The translations under genes were made by a program, and so were the position numbers. Below are positions 8,137 to 16,504 of a stretch of DNA of 64,000 nucleotides, piece by piece; position 1 is the first letter of the stretch; each line of letters begins with the position of its first letter. The stretch lies in the NCBI RefSeq assembly GCF_014281965.1, contig NZ_JACFTB010000001.1, forward strand, positions 682,001 through 746,000, read 5' to 3'. This stretch comes from Rhodococcus sp. BP22. GTDB lineage: Bacteria > Actinomycetota > Actinomycetes > Mycobacteriales > Mycobacteriaceae. A model generated the notes under the pieces. That model was not told where the DNA came from and did no database searches. It worked only from the letters and a program-made list of their open reading frames with translations.

Positions 8137-9896
8137 ACAGCGAGAATCCGAAGTTCGACGCGATCGTCCTGGCCGGGGGACGCGGCTCGCGGATGGGTGG
8201 GGTCGACAAACCTGCGTTGACCGTCGGACGGCGAAGCATGATCGGGATCGCAGTGGAGGCGGTGGGGCGGGCCGGTCTGATAGTGACGGTGGGACCGACG
8301 CGGCACGACCTGGATTCTCGTGTCCTGCAGACCCAGGAGTCGCCTGCCGGATCGGGGCCGGTCGCTGCGGTCGCGGCCGGTCTGAGCGCACTGCAGGAAT
8401 CATCGGCAGATGTGGTGGTCATTCTTGCCGCCGACCTACCGTTCGTCGACGCTAACAGCGTCGACGCGCTTCTCGCTGCGTCACTGACCAACTCGACAGG
8501 TGCGACGTTCGTCCGTGACGAAACAGGAAGAACGCAATACCTTTGCGGTGTGTGGGATCGCTCGAAGTTGGTGGCGACACTGGCTCGAGTAGGCACACTT
8601 GCGAACCGCTCCGTGCGATCGATCGTCCCCGACGACTGTGCAGTCCTCGACCTATCCGAAGTATCCGGCGATTGCGATACCGTCGAGGATCTTTACCGGG
8701 CACGGGCACGACACGCCGTCGCCGATTCCGTACCACCGGCGCTCACCGTCGGCCAGGCCCGCCAGCGGATTCGGGAAAGACTCGCCCCTGGCGCGCCCCG
8801 ACGAGTACCACCGTTACAGGCGCGTGGAGCGGTCCTGGCCGAGCCGATGATCGCTACCCGCCCCCTCCCCTACGTGGACATATCGGCAATGGATGGTTAT
8901 GCGGTTTCCGGCAACGGACCGTGGACTGTCAGAGGGGACATCGCCTATGCCGGTACCAGCGGACTTGGGGCCATTGCGCAGGGCCACGCTGTTCGAATCG
9001 CCACCGGTGCACACGTTCCCGCAGGCGCGACCTCGGTAGTCCGCGACGAATTCGTCGAGTTCGATTCCGCCGGACAGTTGCGCCTGTCCCCGAACGTGAC
9101 GCAGCAGGACGACACGCGGCACCGCGGAGAGGATTGGCACGCCGGTGCAAAGCTAGCGCCTGCCGGCACCTCCGTTTCGCCTGCAGTCATGTCTGTCGCA
9201 TTGAGCGCAGAGGTCGCCGAGCTGACGGTACGCGGCCCGATTCGCGCGCAAATAGTACTGAGCGGCAACGAGATCCAAGCGTCCGGTCCACTCGAAGCAG
9301 GGCAGACACGCGACGCGCTCGGACCAATCCTGCCCCTGTATCTCCACGCGTGCGGAATCACCGTCGTCGACACCGTGTACCTCCCCGATTCACCGACTGC
9401 GTTCGAGGATTTGTTGAACACGTCGACGGCAGTGGACATCACGATCGTCGTCGGAGCAACAGGCGCAGGTGCCGCGGATCAACTCCGCACGGCCCTGGTC
9501 CACGCAGATGCCGAAACAGTGGTCGGTCGAATCCTGGTGCGCCCGGGCGGCTCTCAGATCACTGCGGTACTGCCGAGCGGACGAGTGGTGCTGGGGCTAC
9601 CGGGCAATCCACTGGCTGCCATCGGGACTCTGCTCCTCATCGCACCCACGGTGGCCGACGCACTGACCGGACGTACTCCGAGCGCCCCTCGCCTCGGCTA
9701 CCTGACCAACCCGGAAGCCGTGGGGTCGCCGACGGCTCGGATCGTTCCGGTGATGCTCGACGGCACCGGATGGCGAGCGGACACCGCTGTTCGCACAGCA
9801 CACTTGCTCCACCTGATCGATCACGACGCGTTGGCCGTGGTGCCGGCCGAAGTCAGCTCGACCGAACCGGTGGAACTGCTGCCGATCGTGCGTTGA
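8133..9896 (+). CDS. MobA-MoeA fusion, molybdenum cofactor biosynthesis
   Basis: A 587-residue fusion. Residues about 1-190 form MobA (LAGGRGSRMGG at 13-23, then DK; LAADLPFVD), which transfers GMP to the molybdenum cofactor. Residues about 195-587 form MoeA (PYVDISAMDGYAV near 250, the VLSGNEIQ segment, GLPGNPLAA near the end), which inserts molybdate into molybdopterin. Fusion would link molybdate insertion to nucleotide attachment. The GTG at 8133 overlaps the thioesterase stop by four bases. It converges with the chelatase gene and overlaps its 3' end by 44 bases. The position next to a nitrate operon fits, because assimilatory nitrate reductase needs the bis-MGD cofactor. Start and domains are well supported. 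Confidence 0.92.
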   Translation: MNSENPKFDAIVLAGGRGSRMGGVDKPALTVGRRSMIGIAVEAVGRAGLIVTVGPTRHDLDSRVLQTQESPAGSGPVAAVAAGLSALQESSADVVVILAADLPFVDANSVDALLAASLTNSTGATFVRDETGRTQYLCGVWDRSKLVATLARVGTLANRSVRSIVPDDCAVLDLSEVSGDCDTVEDLYRARARHAVADSVPPALTVGQARQRIRERLAPGAPRRVPPLQARGAVLAEPMIATRPLPYVDISAMDGYAVSGNGPWTVRGDIAYAGTSGLGAIAQGHAVRIATGAHVPAGATSVVRDEFVEFDSAGQLRLSPNVTQQDDTRHRGEDWHAGAKLAPAGTSVSPAVMSVALSAEVAELTVRGPIRAQIVLSGNEIQASGPLEAGQTRDALGPILPLYLHACGITVVDTVYLPDSPTAFEDLLNTSTAVDITIVVGATGAGAADQLRTALVHADAETVVGRILVRPGGSQITAVLPSGRVVLGLPGNPLAAIGTLLLIAPTVADALTGRTPSAPRLGYLTNPEAVGSPTARIVPVMLDGTGWRADTAVRTAHLLHLIDHDALAVVPAEVSSTEPVELLPIVR

Positions 9897-10584
9897 ACTG
9901 CCGAGCACCTTCGCGGTATCGATTCACGACGAGGTCGACGATGACGGGGTGCACACCCAGCGGTTCGGCGACTCCGTCGGCGCCTGCCTCGGCGAGTCGA
10001 TTGTGAAAAAGGCCGCGCGCAAGTAGATACGAGGCCAGGAACACTCGGCCGTGTCCTTGTGCACGCAGGGCGGTCACTGCGTCCGGGACGACGCTGTTTG
10101 CCGGGGACGCGATGGCGATATGGGCAACGGTGACTTCGATGTGGGCGATCCGCGCGAGCATGTCAGCGGCACGTCGGTGCTCGAGTTGTGCCCTGGCATC
10201 GGACGAACCTGCTGCCGCGAGGACGACGGCGTCCCCGGGGCGCCACCCCGCATCGCTCAGTCGTTCCAGCAGCACCCTGGCGAGCACTGGATCCGGTCCG
10301 AGTGCGCGAGTGACTTTCACGCTCCGGTGACCGCTGTCGGTGATCTCACGGGGTACGTCGGTGTGTACGTGGTATCCCGAGGCCAAAAATGCCGGGACCA
10401 CGACGGCAGGCCCATGGACCTCGCGAAGAAGCTCGGATGGAGAGGGTCCGAGTACATCGACGAAAGCGACCCGCGACACCCCGACCTGTCCGCTCACGGC
10501 ATCGGCCAATTCGGCGATCATCTTTACTCCGCGCGGATTTCTGGTCCCGTGGGCTACCAGGACGAGCGCAGGATCTGATTTCAT
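9853..10584 (-). CDS. CbiX-type sirohydrochlorin chelatase
   Basis: A 243-residue protein with two tandem CbiX-like domains. The first has VAHGTRNPRG with His12 and GYHVHTDVPREI with metal-site histidines at 72 and 74; the second has AHIAIASPANS and a GLFHNRL histidine near 194. The family inserts Fe(II) or Co(II) into sirohydrochlorin. Beside nirB the likely job is making siroheme for the nitrite reductase. The ATG directly follows the stop of the HemD-type regulator (TAGATG), so it is the last gene of the narK-nirB-nirD-regulator operon. M. tuberculosis has the same pair as Rv0260c-Rv0259c. Confidence 0.9.
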   Translation of the reverse strand: MKSDPALVLVAHGTRNPRGVKMIAELADAVSGQVGVSRVAFVDVLGPSPSELLREVHGPAVVVPAFLASGYHVHTDVPREITDSGHRSVKVTRALGPDPVLARVLLERLSDAGWRPGDAVVLAAAGSSDARAQLEHRRAADMLARIAHIEVTVAHIAIASPANSVVPDAVTALRAQGHGRVFLASYLLARGLFHNRLAEAGADGVAEPLGVHPVIVDLVVNRYREGARQFNARSAAVPPVRSS

Positions 10585-11805
10585 CTAGTACTTGCTCCCT
10601 TCGCAGATGGGCATGGCGGACATGGAAGTTCGTTCGGGCATCTCGGACTCTTCGCACTCCTCGCTGACCTCGGGTTCGTCGACCGCAAGCCGGTAGCCTC
10701 GTTTGACCACGGTGTGAATGGCCTTCGGTGCGCCGAGGGCAGAGCGGAGCCGAGTCATGGCGGTTTCGACGGCGTGAGTATCTCCCCCGCCGCCGGGTAG
10801 CGATGCGAGTAGATCTTCCCGGGATACCACTCGCCCAGGTCGCTTCGACAGAGTCTTGAGCAGTGCCATGCCCGCCGGGGATACCGCACGCACTTCGCCG
10901 TCGACAACGACACATTTGCCGCGCACGCTCAGGAGGTGGCCGCCTGCGTTCATGGATTGGGAGCGTCGCGGTAGTTCCTCCGCGATATGACGCGCCAGCG
11001 CCCCGAGGCGAGCACGGGCCGGCTGCGTCGTCGCGACGTTCAGTTGTTCGAGTGGTGCGGCGGTGATCGGTCCTACACATACCGGCAGCACCCGGGTACG
11101 CATCGATTGCAGCAAAGGTTCGAGAACGCCGTTCTCGTGTGCTCGCATCAGCAGGGACGCCAGTGCGGGCGCACTCGTGAAGCTGATGGCGTCGAGATCT
11201 CCGACGATGACTGCTTCGATCATGCGGTCCATCGGAACGCTGTCGTCCGGTGCGATCCAGCGGTACACCGGAACGGGCACCACTTCTGCTCCGGCGGCAC
11301 GCAATGCCTTGCAAAAGTCCGGAACCGGTTCCCACTCCGTTGTTGCGCCGTGGAGTTGCACCGCAATCCGTTTGCCTTCGACCCCCTCTGCGAGAAGATG
11401 TTCGAGCACTTCTGTCGAAGATTCCGATGCCGGTGACCACTCTTCGCGTAGGTCGGCTGCGCGGATTGCCCCCTTGGCTTTCGGCCCCCGGGCCAGCAGT
11501 CGCGACGACGCAAGTGCTGCTCCGAGGCTTTCGGCCTGCCCCCAGCCGTCGGCCGCCTCGATCCAGCCTCGAAATCCAATTCCCGTCGTTGCGACGGTGA
11601 TCGTCGGCGGATCGGCGATGATGCTGGCGGTGACGCGTTCCAGTTCGGCGTCGTCGGATAGCGGAATGATCCGGATGGCCGGTGCGTGCATTACCGAGGC
11701 TCCACGCCGAACGAGCAGCGTCGCGAACTCCTCGGCGCGCCGCGACGCGGTGATACCGACGGCGAATCCTGCCAGAGGTTCCCCGGTCTCGGCAGTCGAG
11801 CTCAT
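10585..11805 (-). CDS. HemD-domain transcriptional regulator, NnaR-like
   Basis: A 406-residue protein. Residues about 10-270 match uroporphyrinogen-III synthase (two Rossmann-like lobes, GITASRRAEEFA at the start). The last about 110 residues form a winged-helix DNA-binding domain of the OmpR/Trans_reg_C type (SREDLLASLPGGGGDTHAVE, then VVKRGYRL). This fusion is the NnaR architecture described in Streptomyces and Mycobacterium, where it co-activates nitrite assimilation with GlnR. The ATG at 11805 overlaps the nirD stop (ATGA); the frame is open further upstream, but that would lie inside nirD. It could also retain uroporphyrinogen-III synthase activity and so feed siroheme synthesis; sequence alone cannot decide. 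Confidence 0.9.
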   Translation of the reverse strand: MSSTAETGEPLAGFAVGITASRRAEEFATLLVRRGASVMHAPAIRIIPLSDDAELERVTASIIADPPTITVATTGIGFRGWIEAADGWGQAESLGAALASSRLLARGPKAKGAIRAADLREEWSPASESSTEVLEHLLAEGVEGKRIAVQLHGATTEWEPVPDFCKALRAAGAEVVPVPVYRWIAPDDSVPMDRMIEAVIVGDLDAISFTSAPALASLLMRAHENGVLEPLLQSMRTRVLPVCVGPITAAPLEQLNVATTQPARARLGALARHIAEELPRRSQSMNAGGHLLSVRGKCVVVDGEVRAVSPAGMALLKTLSKRPGRVVSREDLLASLPGGGGDTHAVETAMTRLRSALGAPKAIHTVVKRGYRLAVDEPEVSEECEESEMPERTSMSAMPICEGSKY

Positions 11806-12215
11806 GTCGATGCGCCACGCACGAAAATCACGCCGCCCGAGATCTTGGTCTCGAAAGATCCGAGCGAGATGTCGCTGACGTCGAGGCATCGGCCGTCGAG
11901 AAGGGAGAAGACCTGCTTGAGCAACGGCGAGGCCACGGTGGGTTCACCATTACGGTCGCCGACGAGACCCCTGGACATGACTGCTGCCCGGCCGAACGGA
12001 TCGATGTTGCCGACCGCGAACACACGCGTATCTGGCAATGCGAACAACGCCACTTGGGTTCCTCCTCTCAGCAGAACGGCGACGCCTCGTCCAGGAACGA
12101 GCGCGTCGACGGTGCACGCGGCAGTCCACGAGCGCGCGGATTCGGTGCCCGATGTCGTGGGCAGCTGCTGGTTCCTGTTTCTGGTGGTGCTGGTTCGAGA
12201 CTCGATGACAGTCAT
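11802..12215 (-). CDS. nirD: nitrite reductase small subunit
   Basis: A 137-residue Rieske-fold protein that lacks the Rieske Cys/His cluster ligands, as is normal for NirD. The conserved end segment KQVFSLLDGRCLD and the GGVIFVRG tail are visible. It assembles with NirB in NADH-dependent reduction of nitrite to ammonium. An AGGAGG lies six bases before the ATG at 12215 and only three before a GTG at 12218, so the ATG is preferred. It follows nirB by 57 bases and overlaps the regulator gene by four. Confidence 0.92.
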   Translation of the reverse strand: MTVIESRTSTTRNRNQQLPTTSGTESARSWTAACTVDALVPGRGVAVLLRGGTQVALFALPDTRVFAVGNIDPFGRAAVMSRGLVGDRNGEPTVASPLLKQVFSLLDGRCLDVSDISLGSFETKISGGVIFVRGAST

Positions 12216-12272
12216 CACGTACCTCCTGGTGCTATTGCACGTTGCCCGTGTTTCTTGATCGTTAAGTAGCGG

Positions 12273-14804
12273 TTACTCGGATGTGCACATCCGATCGGAC
12301 CCCGGCATCCCCATCAGCACCGGAACCTTGCGCTCACCCGACTCATCGAAGGCAATGGTCGGATCGATCGCCTCGGGCACATTCACGAACGAGACGAATC
12401 TGCCCAACTTCTCCTCGTCCTCGAGAACGCCTGCCCATTCGTCCTTGTAACCGGCCACATGGCGGTCCATATCGGCCTCGAGTTCGGCGCCGATCCCCAG
12501 GCTGTCCTCGCAGACGACGGCCTTCAGATGCTCGAGACCACCATCGAGCGCATCGAGCCAAGGCGCGGTCCGCTGCAAACGGTCCGCGGTCCGCACATAG
12601 AACATGAGGTACCGGTCGATGTAGCTGACGAGGGTGGCGTCGTCGAGATTCGATGCGAGCAACCGCGCATGCTTGGGCGATTGGCCACCATTACCGCCGA
12701 CGTAAAGATTCCAACCACCTTCGGTCGCGATGACGCCGACATCCTTACCCCGCGCCTCCGCGCATTCGCGAGCACAACCGGAGACACCGAACTTGATCTT
12801 GTGGGGTGAGCGCAGGCCTCGGTATCGATTCTCGAGGTCAACGGCCATCCCCACCGAATCCTGGACGCCGTAACGGCACCAACTCGATCCGACGCAACTC
12901 TTGACCGTGCGCAACGACTTACCGTAAGCCTGACCGGATTCCATGCCCGCGTCCACCAACCGCTTCCAGATCGCAGGTAGCTGCTCCACGCGGGCTCCGA
13001 ACATGTCTATTCGCTGACCGCCGGTGACCTTGGTGTACAGACCGAAATCTCGTGCCACCTCACCGATGACGATGAGTTGTTCCGCCGTGCACTCCCCTCC
13101 CGGCATACGTGGAACAACGGAATACGTGCCGTTCTTCTGAATGTTGGCCAGGAAATGATCGTTGGTGTCCTGTAGAGATGCCTGCTCACCGTCGAGGATA
13201 TGGTCCGAGGACGTCGAGGCCAGGATCGAAGCTACGACCGGCTTGCAGATGTCGCATCCAGTCCCTTTGCCGTACTTGACGATCAGCGAAGAGAACGTGC
13301 GGGTGTTCGTTGCCCGAACGATCTCGAACAGCTCGGCACGAGAGCGACCGAAGTGCTCGCACAGCGCCTTCGACATCACCACACCCGATGCGGAAAGAAG
13401 CGCCTTGATCGACGGAAGGCATCCCCCACACGTCGTGCCGGCGTTCGTGCAGCTCTTCACCGAGGCGAGATCACAGGCCCCCTCCGCGATCGCGTTGCAG
13501 ATCGCACCCTTGCTCACACCGTTGCACGAACAGATCTCGGCATCGTTCGGCAACGCACCGATCCCGACTTCCTCGGCAGCAGGGGAAATCAACGATGCTG
13601 GATCGCCGGGAAGTTCCCGTCCGACCAAAGGGCGAAGCAGTGAGTACGCGGCAGCATCCCCGACGAGGATTCCACCGAGCAAGGTCTTCGCATCGTCGGA
13701 GACGACCAACTTGGCGTACGTCCCTTTCGGAGCGTCACTGAAGACAACCTCGAGCGCTCCCGGTGTGAGAGCCATAGCGTCGCCGAAGCTGGCGACGTCG
13801 ACACCCATGAGCTTGAGCTTGGTTGACATATCGGCACCGGGGAATTCCGCTGCACCGCCGAGCAATCGGTCGGCCACGACCTCTGCCGTCGAATAACCAG
13901 GGGCGACGAGCCCGTAGGGAGTCCCTTCGACCGCGGCACATTCACCGATGGCGTAGACATCGGGATCGACCGTGCGGCAACCGACGTCCACCAAAATTCC
14001 GCCGCGCTCACCCACTTCGAGGCCGCAGTCCCGAGCAAGGCGATCCTGTGGCCGCACACCGGCCGAGAACACCAGCAGCGCTGCATCGATGACACTGCCG
14101 TCGGACAACTCCACCGAAAGCCCTGCCCTATCGGCATTCTCGGTGATCGACGAGGTACCGACACCGGTGTGAACGGTCAGCCCGAGGTCGGTGACCAGAC
14201 GTGCCAACAGCGCGCCACCACCCTCGTCGACCTGAAGCGGCATCAGTCGCGGAGCGAATTCGACGACATGGGGCGTCATGCCCATCTTTTGCAGCGCGTT
14301 GGCTGCTTCGAGTCCGAGTAGACCTCCGCCCACCACGACACCCACCGCGCCTGGACCCGCAGCGTCCGCGCAGGTCCTGATCCGGTCCAGGTCGTCGAGC
14401 GTGCGGTAGACGAAGCACTCCGGGCGATCGTGCCCGGTGATCGGAGGAACGAAAGGGTAGGAACCGGTAGCGAATACAAGGGCGTCGTAGTCGACGGTCT
14501 CTCCGGTCGATGTCGTGACCGTCTTCGTTGCGCGGTCGATGTGCTCGGCTCGCACACCGATTCGCAGATCGACGGCTGTTTTACAGAGATCGCCTGTGTC
14601 GTCGAGATAGTCGTTGCCCGCCAGAGCGAGCTCCCGGTGATCCCAGGCGCCCACATAGGACGAAAGCCCCACTCTGTCGTAGGCGGGCAATGCCTCCTCG
14701 CAGAGCACTGTCACCTTCCAGTCGGACGCGGTGTCTCGCGCGCGGAGCGCCTCCACGAATCGGTGACCTACCATGCCGTGTCCTACAACCACCGCGTTCT
14801 TCAC
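12273..14804 (-). CDS. nirB: assimilatory nitrite reductase large subunit
   Basis: An 843-residue NADH-dependent siroheme nitrite reductase. Order of parts: FAD domain (VVVGHGMVGHRF), NADH domain (VVVGGGLLGLEAA, VYAIGECA), a BFD-type [2Fe-2S] region (ICSC near 424 with CGGC near 455), a CDIC pair, then the sulfite/nitrite reductase halves with the siroheme/[4Fe-4S] ligands CVGSSWC near 637 and CARECAE near 676. It reduces nitrite to ammonium in the cytoplasm. The start is a GTG with AAGGA eight bases upstream. It lies 54 bases downstream of narK and 57 upstream of nirD in one operon with the regulator and chelatase genes. Confidence 0.97.
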   Translation of the reverse strand: MKNAVVVGHGMVGHRFVEALRARDTASDWKVTVLCEEALPAYDRVGLSSYVGAWDHRELALAGNDYLDDTGDLCKTAVDLRIGVRAEHIDRATKTVTTSTGETVDYDALVFATGSYPFVPPITGHDRPECFVYRTLDDLDRIRTCADAAGPGAVGVVVGGGLLGLEAANALQKMGMTPHVVEFAPRLMPLQVDEGGGALLARLVTDLGLTVHTGVGTSSITENADRAGLSVELSDGSVIDAALLVFSAGVRPQDRLARDCGLEVGERGGILVDVGCRTVDPDVYAIGECAAVEGTPYGLVAPGYSTAEVVADRLLGGAAEFPGADMSTKLKLMGVDVASFGDAMALTPGALEVVFSDAPKGTYAKLVVSDDAKTLLGGILVGDAAAYSLLRPLVGRELPGDPASLISPAAEEVGIGALPNDAEICSCNGVSKGAICNAIAEGACDLASVKSCTNAGTTCGGCLPSIKALLSASGVVMSKALCEHFGRSRAELFEIVRATNTRTFSSLIVKYGKGTGCDICKPVVASILASTSSDHILDGEQASLQDTNDHFLANIQKNGTYSVVPRMPGGECTAEQLIVIGEVARDFGLYTKVTGGQRIDMFGARVEQLPAIWKRLVDAGMESGQAYGKSLRTVKSCVGSSWCRYGVQDSVGMAVDLENRYRGLRSPHKIKFGVSGCARECAEARGKDVGVIATEGGWNLYVGGNGGQSPKHARLLASNLDDATLVSYIDRYLMFYVRTADRLQRTAPWLDALDGGLEHLKAVVCEDSLGIGAELEADMDRHVAGYKDEWAGVLEDEEKLGRFVSFVNVPEAIDPTIAFDESGERKVPVLMGMPGSDRMCTSE

Positions 14805-14858
14805 GTGAGTTGTCCTTTCGAGAATTTCGTGTCGAACAATGTTCGAGGAGAAAAGAAT

Positions 14859-16349
14859 TCAGACCGCGACGGACGCGTTCGTCTTCTCGCCTTCGAGAAC
14901 CCGCGGCTTACGCAGATAAACGGCCCACGTCACTGCACAGCACACAACATAGAAGGCGAGAAACACCCAGAAAGCCGTGGTTGCGGACTTCGCCGCGCCC
15001 GAGTACGAAGCTCGCAGCACGAGGTTGATCCCAACACCACCCAAAGCCCCTATGGCACCGGCAATTCCGATCAGAGCGCCGGACATCCTGCGCGAGAAAT
15101 GCTGCTGCTCCTCGATGCTCATGTCCTGCAGTTCAACGGACTTGGCGGCGAAAATCGCAGGAATCATCTTGTAGACCGAACCGTTGCCGATGCCGGAAAG
15201 AAGGAACAGAAGAATGAACCCGATCACGAAGAGGGTCATCATGGTTCCGGTGGCAGCACCCACGGTGTTGTCGTCCCACGTGCCTGCGGCAACCAGGATC
15301 CCGGTGGAGAAGACCATCGCCACGAACGTGTACAGCGTGATCTTGCCACCGCCGATCTTGTCGGCGAGCTTGCCACCGAAGGGTCGTGAAATCGATCCGA
15401 GCAAAGGTCCGAGAAACGCGATCTGAGCTGCGTGCAACGACGCTTGTGCCTGCTGGGCTGCGGTAGCGGGTGCTCCGTCGGTGATTCCGGCAAGGAAATT
15501 GATCTGCAGAACCTGACCGAACGCAAAACTGAATCCGATGAACGAGCCGAACGTTCCGACGTAGAGGAACGCGATCCACCAGGAATCGGAGAACCTGAGA
15601 ACGTCGATCATCGAGCGGCCGTTGGTCTTCTGGTTCTCGAGGTTGTCCATGAAGAGTGCGGCACCGACGGCGGCGATCGCGATGAAGACGAGGTAGACGG
15701 CACACACGATTTCGGGAGCCGTGTTGCCGATCGTGGCGATGACCAACAGGCCGATGAGTTGAATGACAGGCACACCGATGTTTCCGCCGCCGGCGTTCAG
15801 CCCGAGTGCCCACCCCTTTTCGCGCTGCGGATAGAAGGCGTTGATGTTGGTCATCGAGGACGCGAAGTTGCCACCACCGAGGCCGGCAAAGGCTGCGACG
15901 ACGATGTAGGTGGTGTACGACGCCGGGTTCAGCATGAAGTACATGGTCAGCATCGTCGGGATCAGCAGGACGAGGGCGCTGAAGATCGTCCAGTTACGAC
16001 CGCCGAATTTGGCTGTCGCAAACGTGTACGGAATCCGAAGAATCGCTCCGACCAGCGTTGGCACCGCGACGAGGAAGAACTTGCCTGCCGCGTCGATGCC
16101 GTAGACCGTCACCGGCATGAACAGAACCATCACGGACCAGATCGACCAGATGGAGAATCCGACGTGCTCGGCGACGACGGACCAGATCAAATTCCGCTTC
16201 GCGATCGTCTTGCCCCCGGCCTCCCAAGCCTCGACGTCCTCGGAGTTCCAGTGGCTGATGCGGTGCTTGATCGACACCGGAACGCTTCCTCGCTCGGGCG
16301 TCGTTGTCGAAGCATCTTGGGCTGGTGGTGCCTCGGGAATGCTGGTCAC
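14859..16349 (-). CDS. narK: nitrate/nitrite MFS transporter
   Basis: A 496-residue membrane protein with about 12 hydrophobic segments and the NNP-family glycine-rich stretches (AGLGGGNFASSMTN, NAGGGNIGVP, SGIGNGSVYKMIP). It imports nitrate or exchanges nitrate for nitrite. The GTG at 16349 is chosen because AGGAGG lies five bases upstream; a further upstream ATG at 16379 lacks this. It is first in the minus-strand operon that continues with nirB, nirD, the HemD regulator and the chelatase, so nitrate uptake is tied to nitrite reduction. Repeats and a GlnR-like site lie in the 150 bases upstream. Confidence 0.95.
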   Translation of the reverse strand: MTSIPEAPPAQDASTTTPERGSVPVSIKHRISHWNSEDVEAWEAGGKTIAKRNLIWSVVAEHVGFSIWSIWSVMVLFMPVTVYGIDAAGKFFLVAVPTLVGAILRIPYTFATAKFGGRNWTIFSALVLLIPTMLTMYFMLNPASYTTYIVVAAFAGLGGGNFASSMTNINAFYPQREKGWALGLNAGGGNIGVPVIQLIGLLVIATIGNTAPEIVCAVYLVFIAIAAVGAALFMDNLENQKTNGRSMIDVLRFSDSWWIAFLYVGTFGSFIGFSFAFGQVLQINFLAGITDGAPATAAQQAQASLHAAQIAFLGPLLGSISRPFGGKLADKIGGGKITLYTFVAMVFSTGILVAAGTWDDNTVGAATGTMMTLFVIGFILLFLLSGIGNGSVYKMIPAIFAAKSVELQDMSIEEQQHFSRRMSGALIGIAGAIGALGGVGINLVLRASYSGAAKSATTAFWVFLAFYVVCCAVTWAVYLRKPRVLEGEKTNASVAV

Positions 16350-16415
16350 GTGGGCCTCCTGATCGCGTGGGAGACCCAAAGGTAGAAAAACCGTGTTGCG
16401 GAGGCGCTGCCTGCG

Positions 16416-16504
16416 GTGACCTGTCGATTAACTTGCTCTCACGGGTCGAAACCGGTGCCCGTGAGGTCGTCGGCGCTACGACCCTGCGGTTACGACCCGG
16501 CGGT
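16416..16504. promoter_or_regulatory. repeat cluster and possible GlnR box upstream of narK
   Basis: A 14-base tandem repeat, TACGACCCTGCGGT at 16477-16490 and TACGACCCGGCGGT at 16491-16504, ends at the stop codon of the upstream transporter gene. An inverted, one-mismatch copy of its core (CGGGTCGAAACCG, 16442-16454) lies 32 bases away. Overlapping this, GTGAC (16416), ATTAA (16427), CTCAC (16438) and GAAAC (16448) are spaced about 11 bases apart, resembling the actinobacterial GlnR pattern GTnAC-n6-GAAAC repeated twice, with mismatches. GlnR and NnaR jointly control such operons in relatives; binding here is inferred. Confidence 0.4.

Noticed and set aside
10346-11818. 490-codon minus-strand frame across the HemD regulator and chelatase
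   Set aside because: It is out of frame with both genes, Arg-rich, and the two genes in other frames have clear motifs and coupled start/stop signals.
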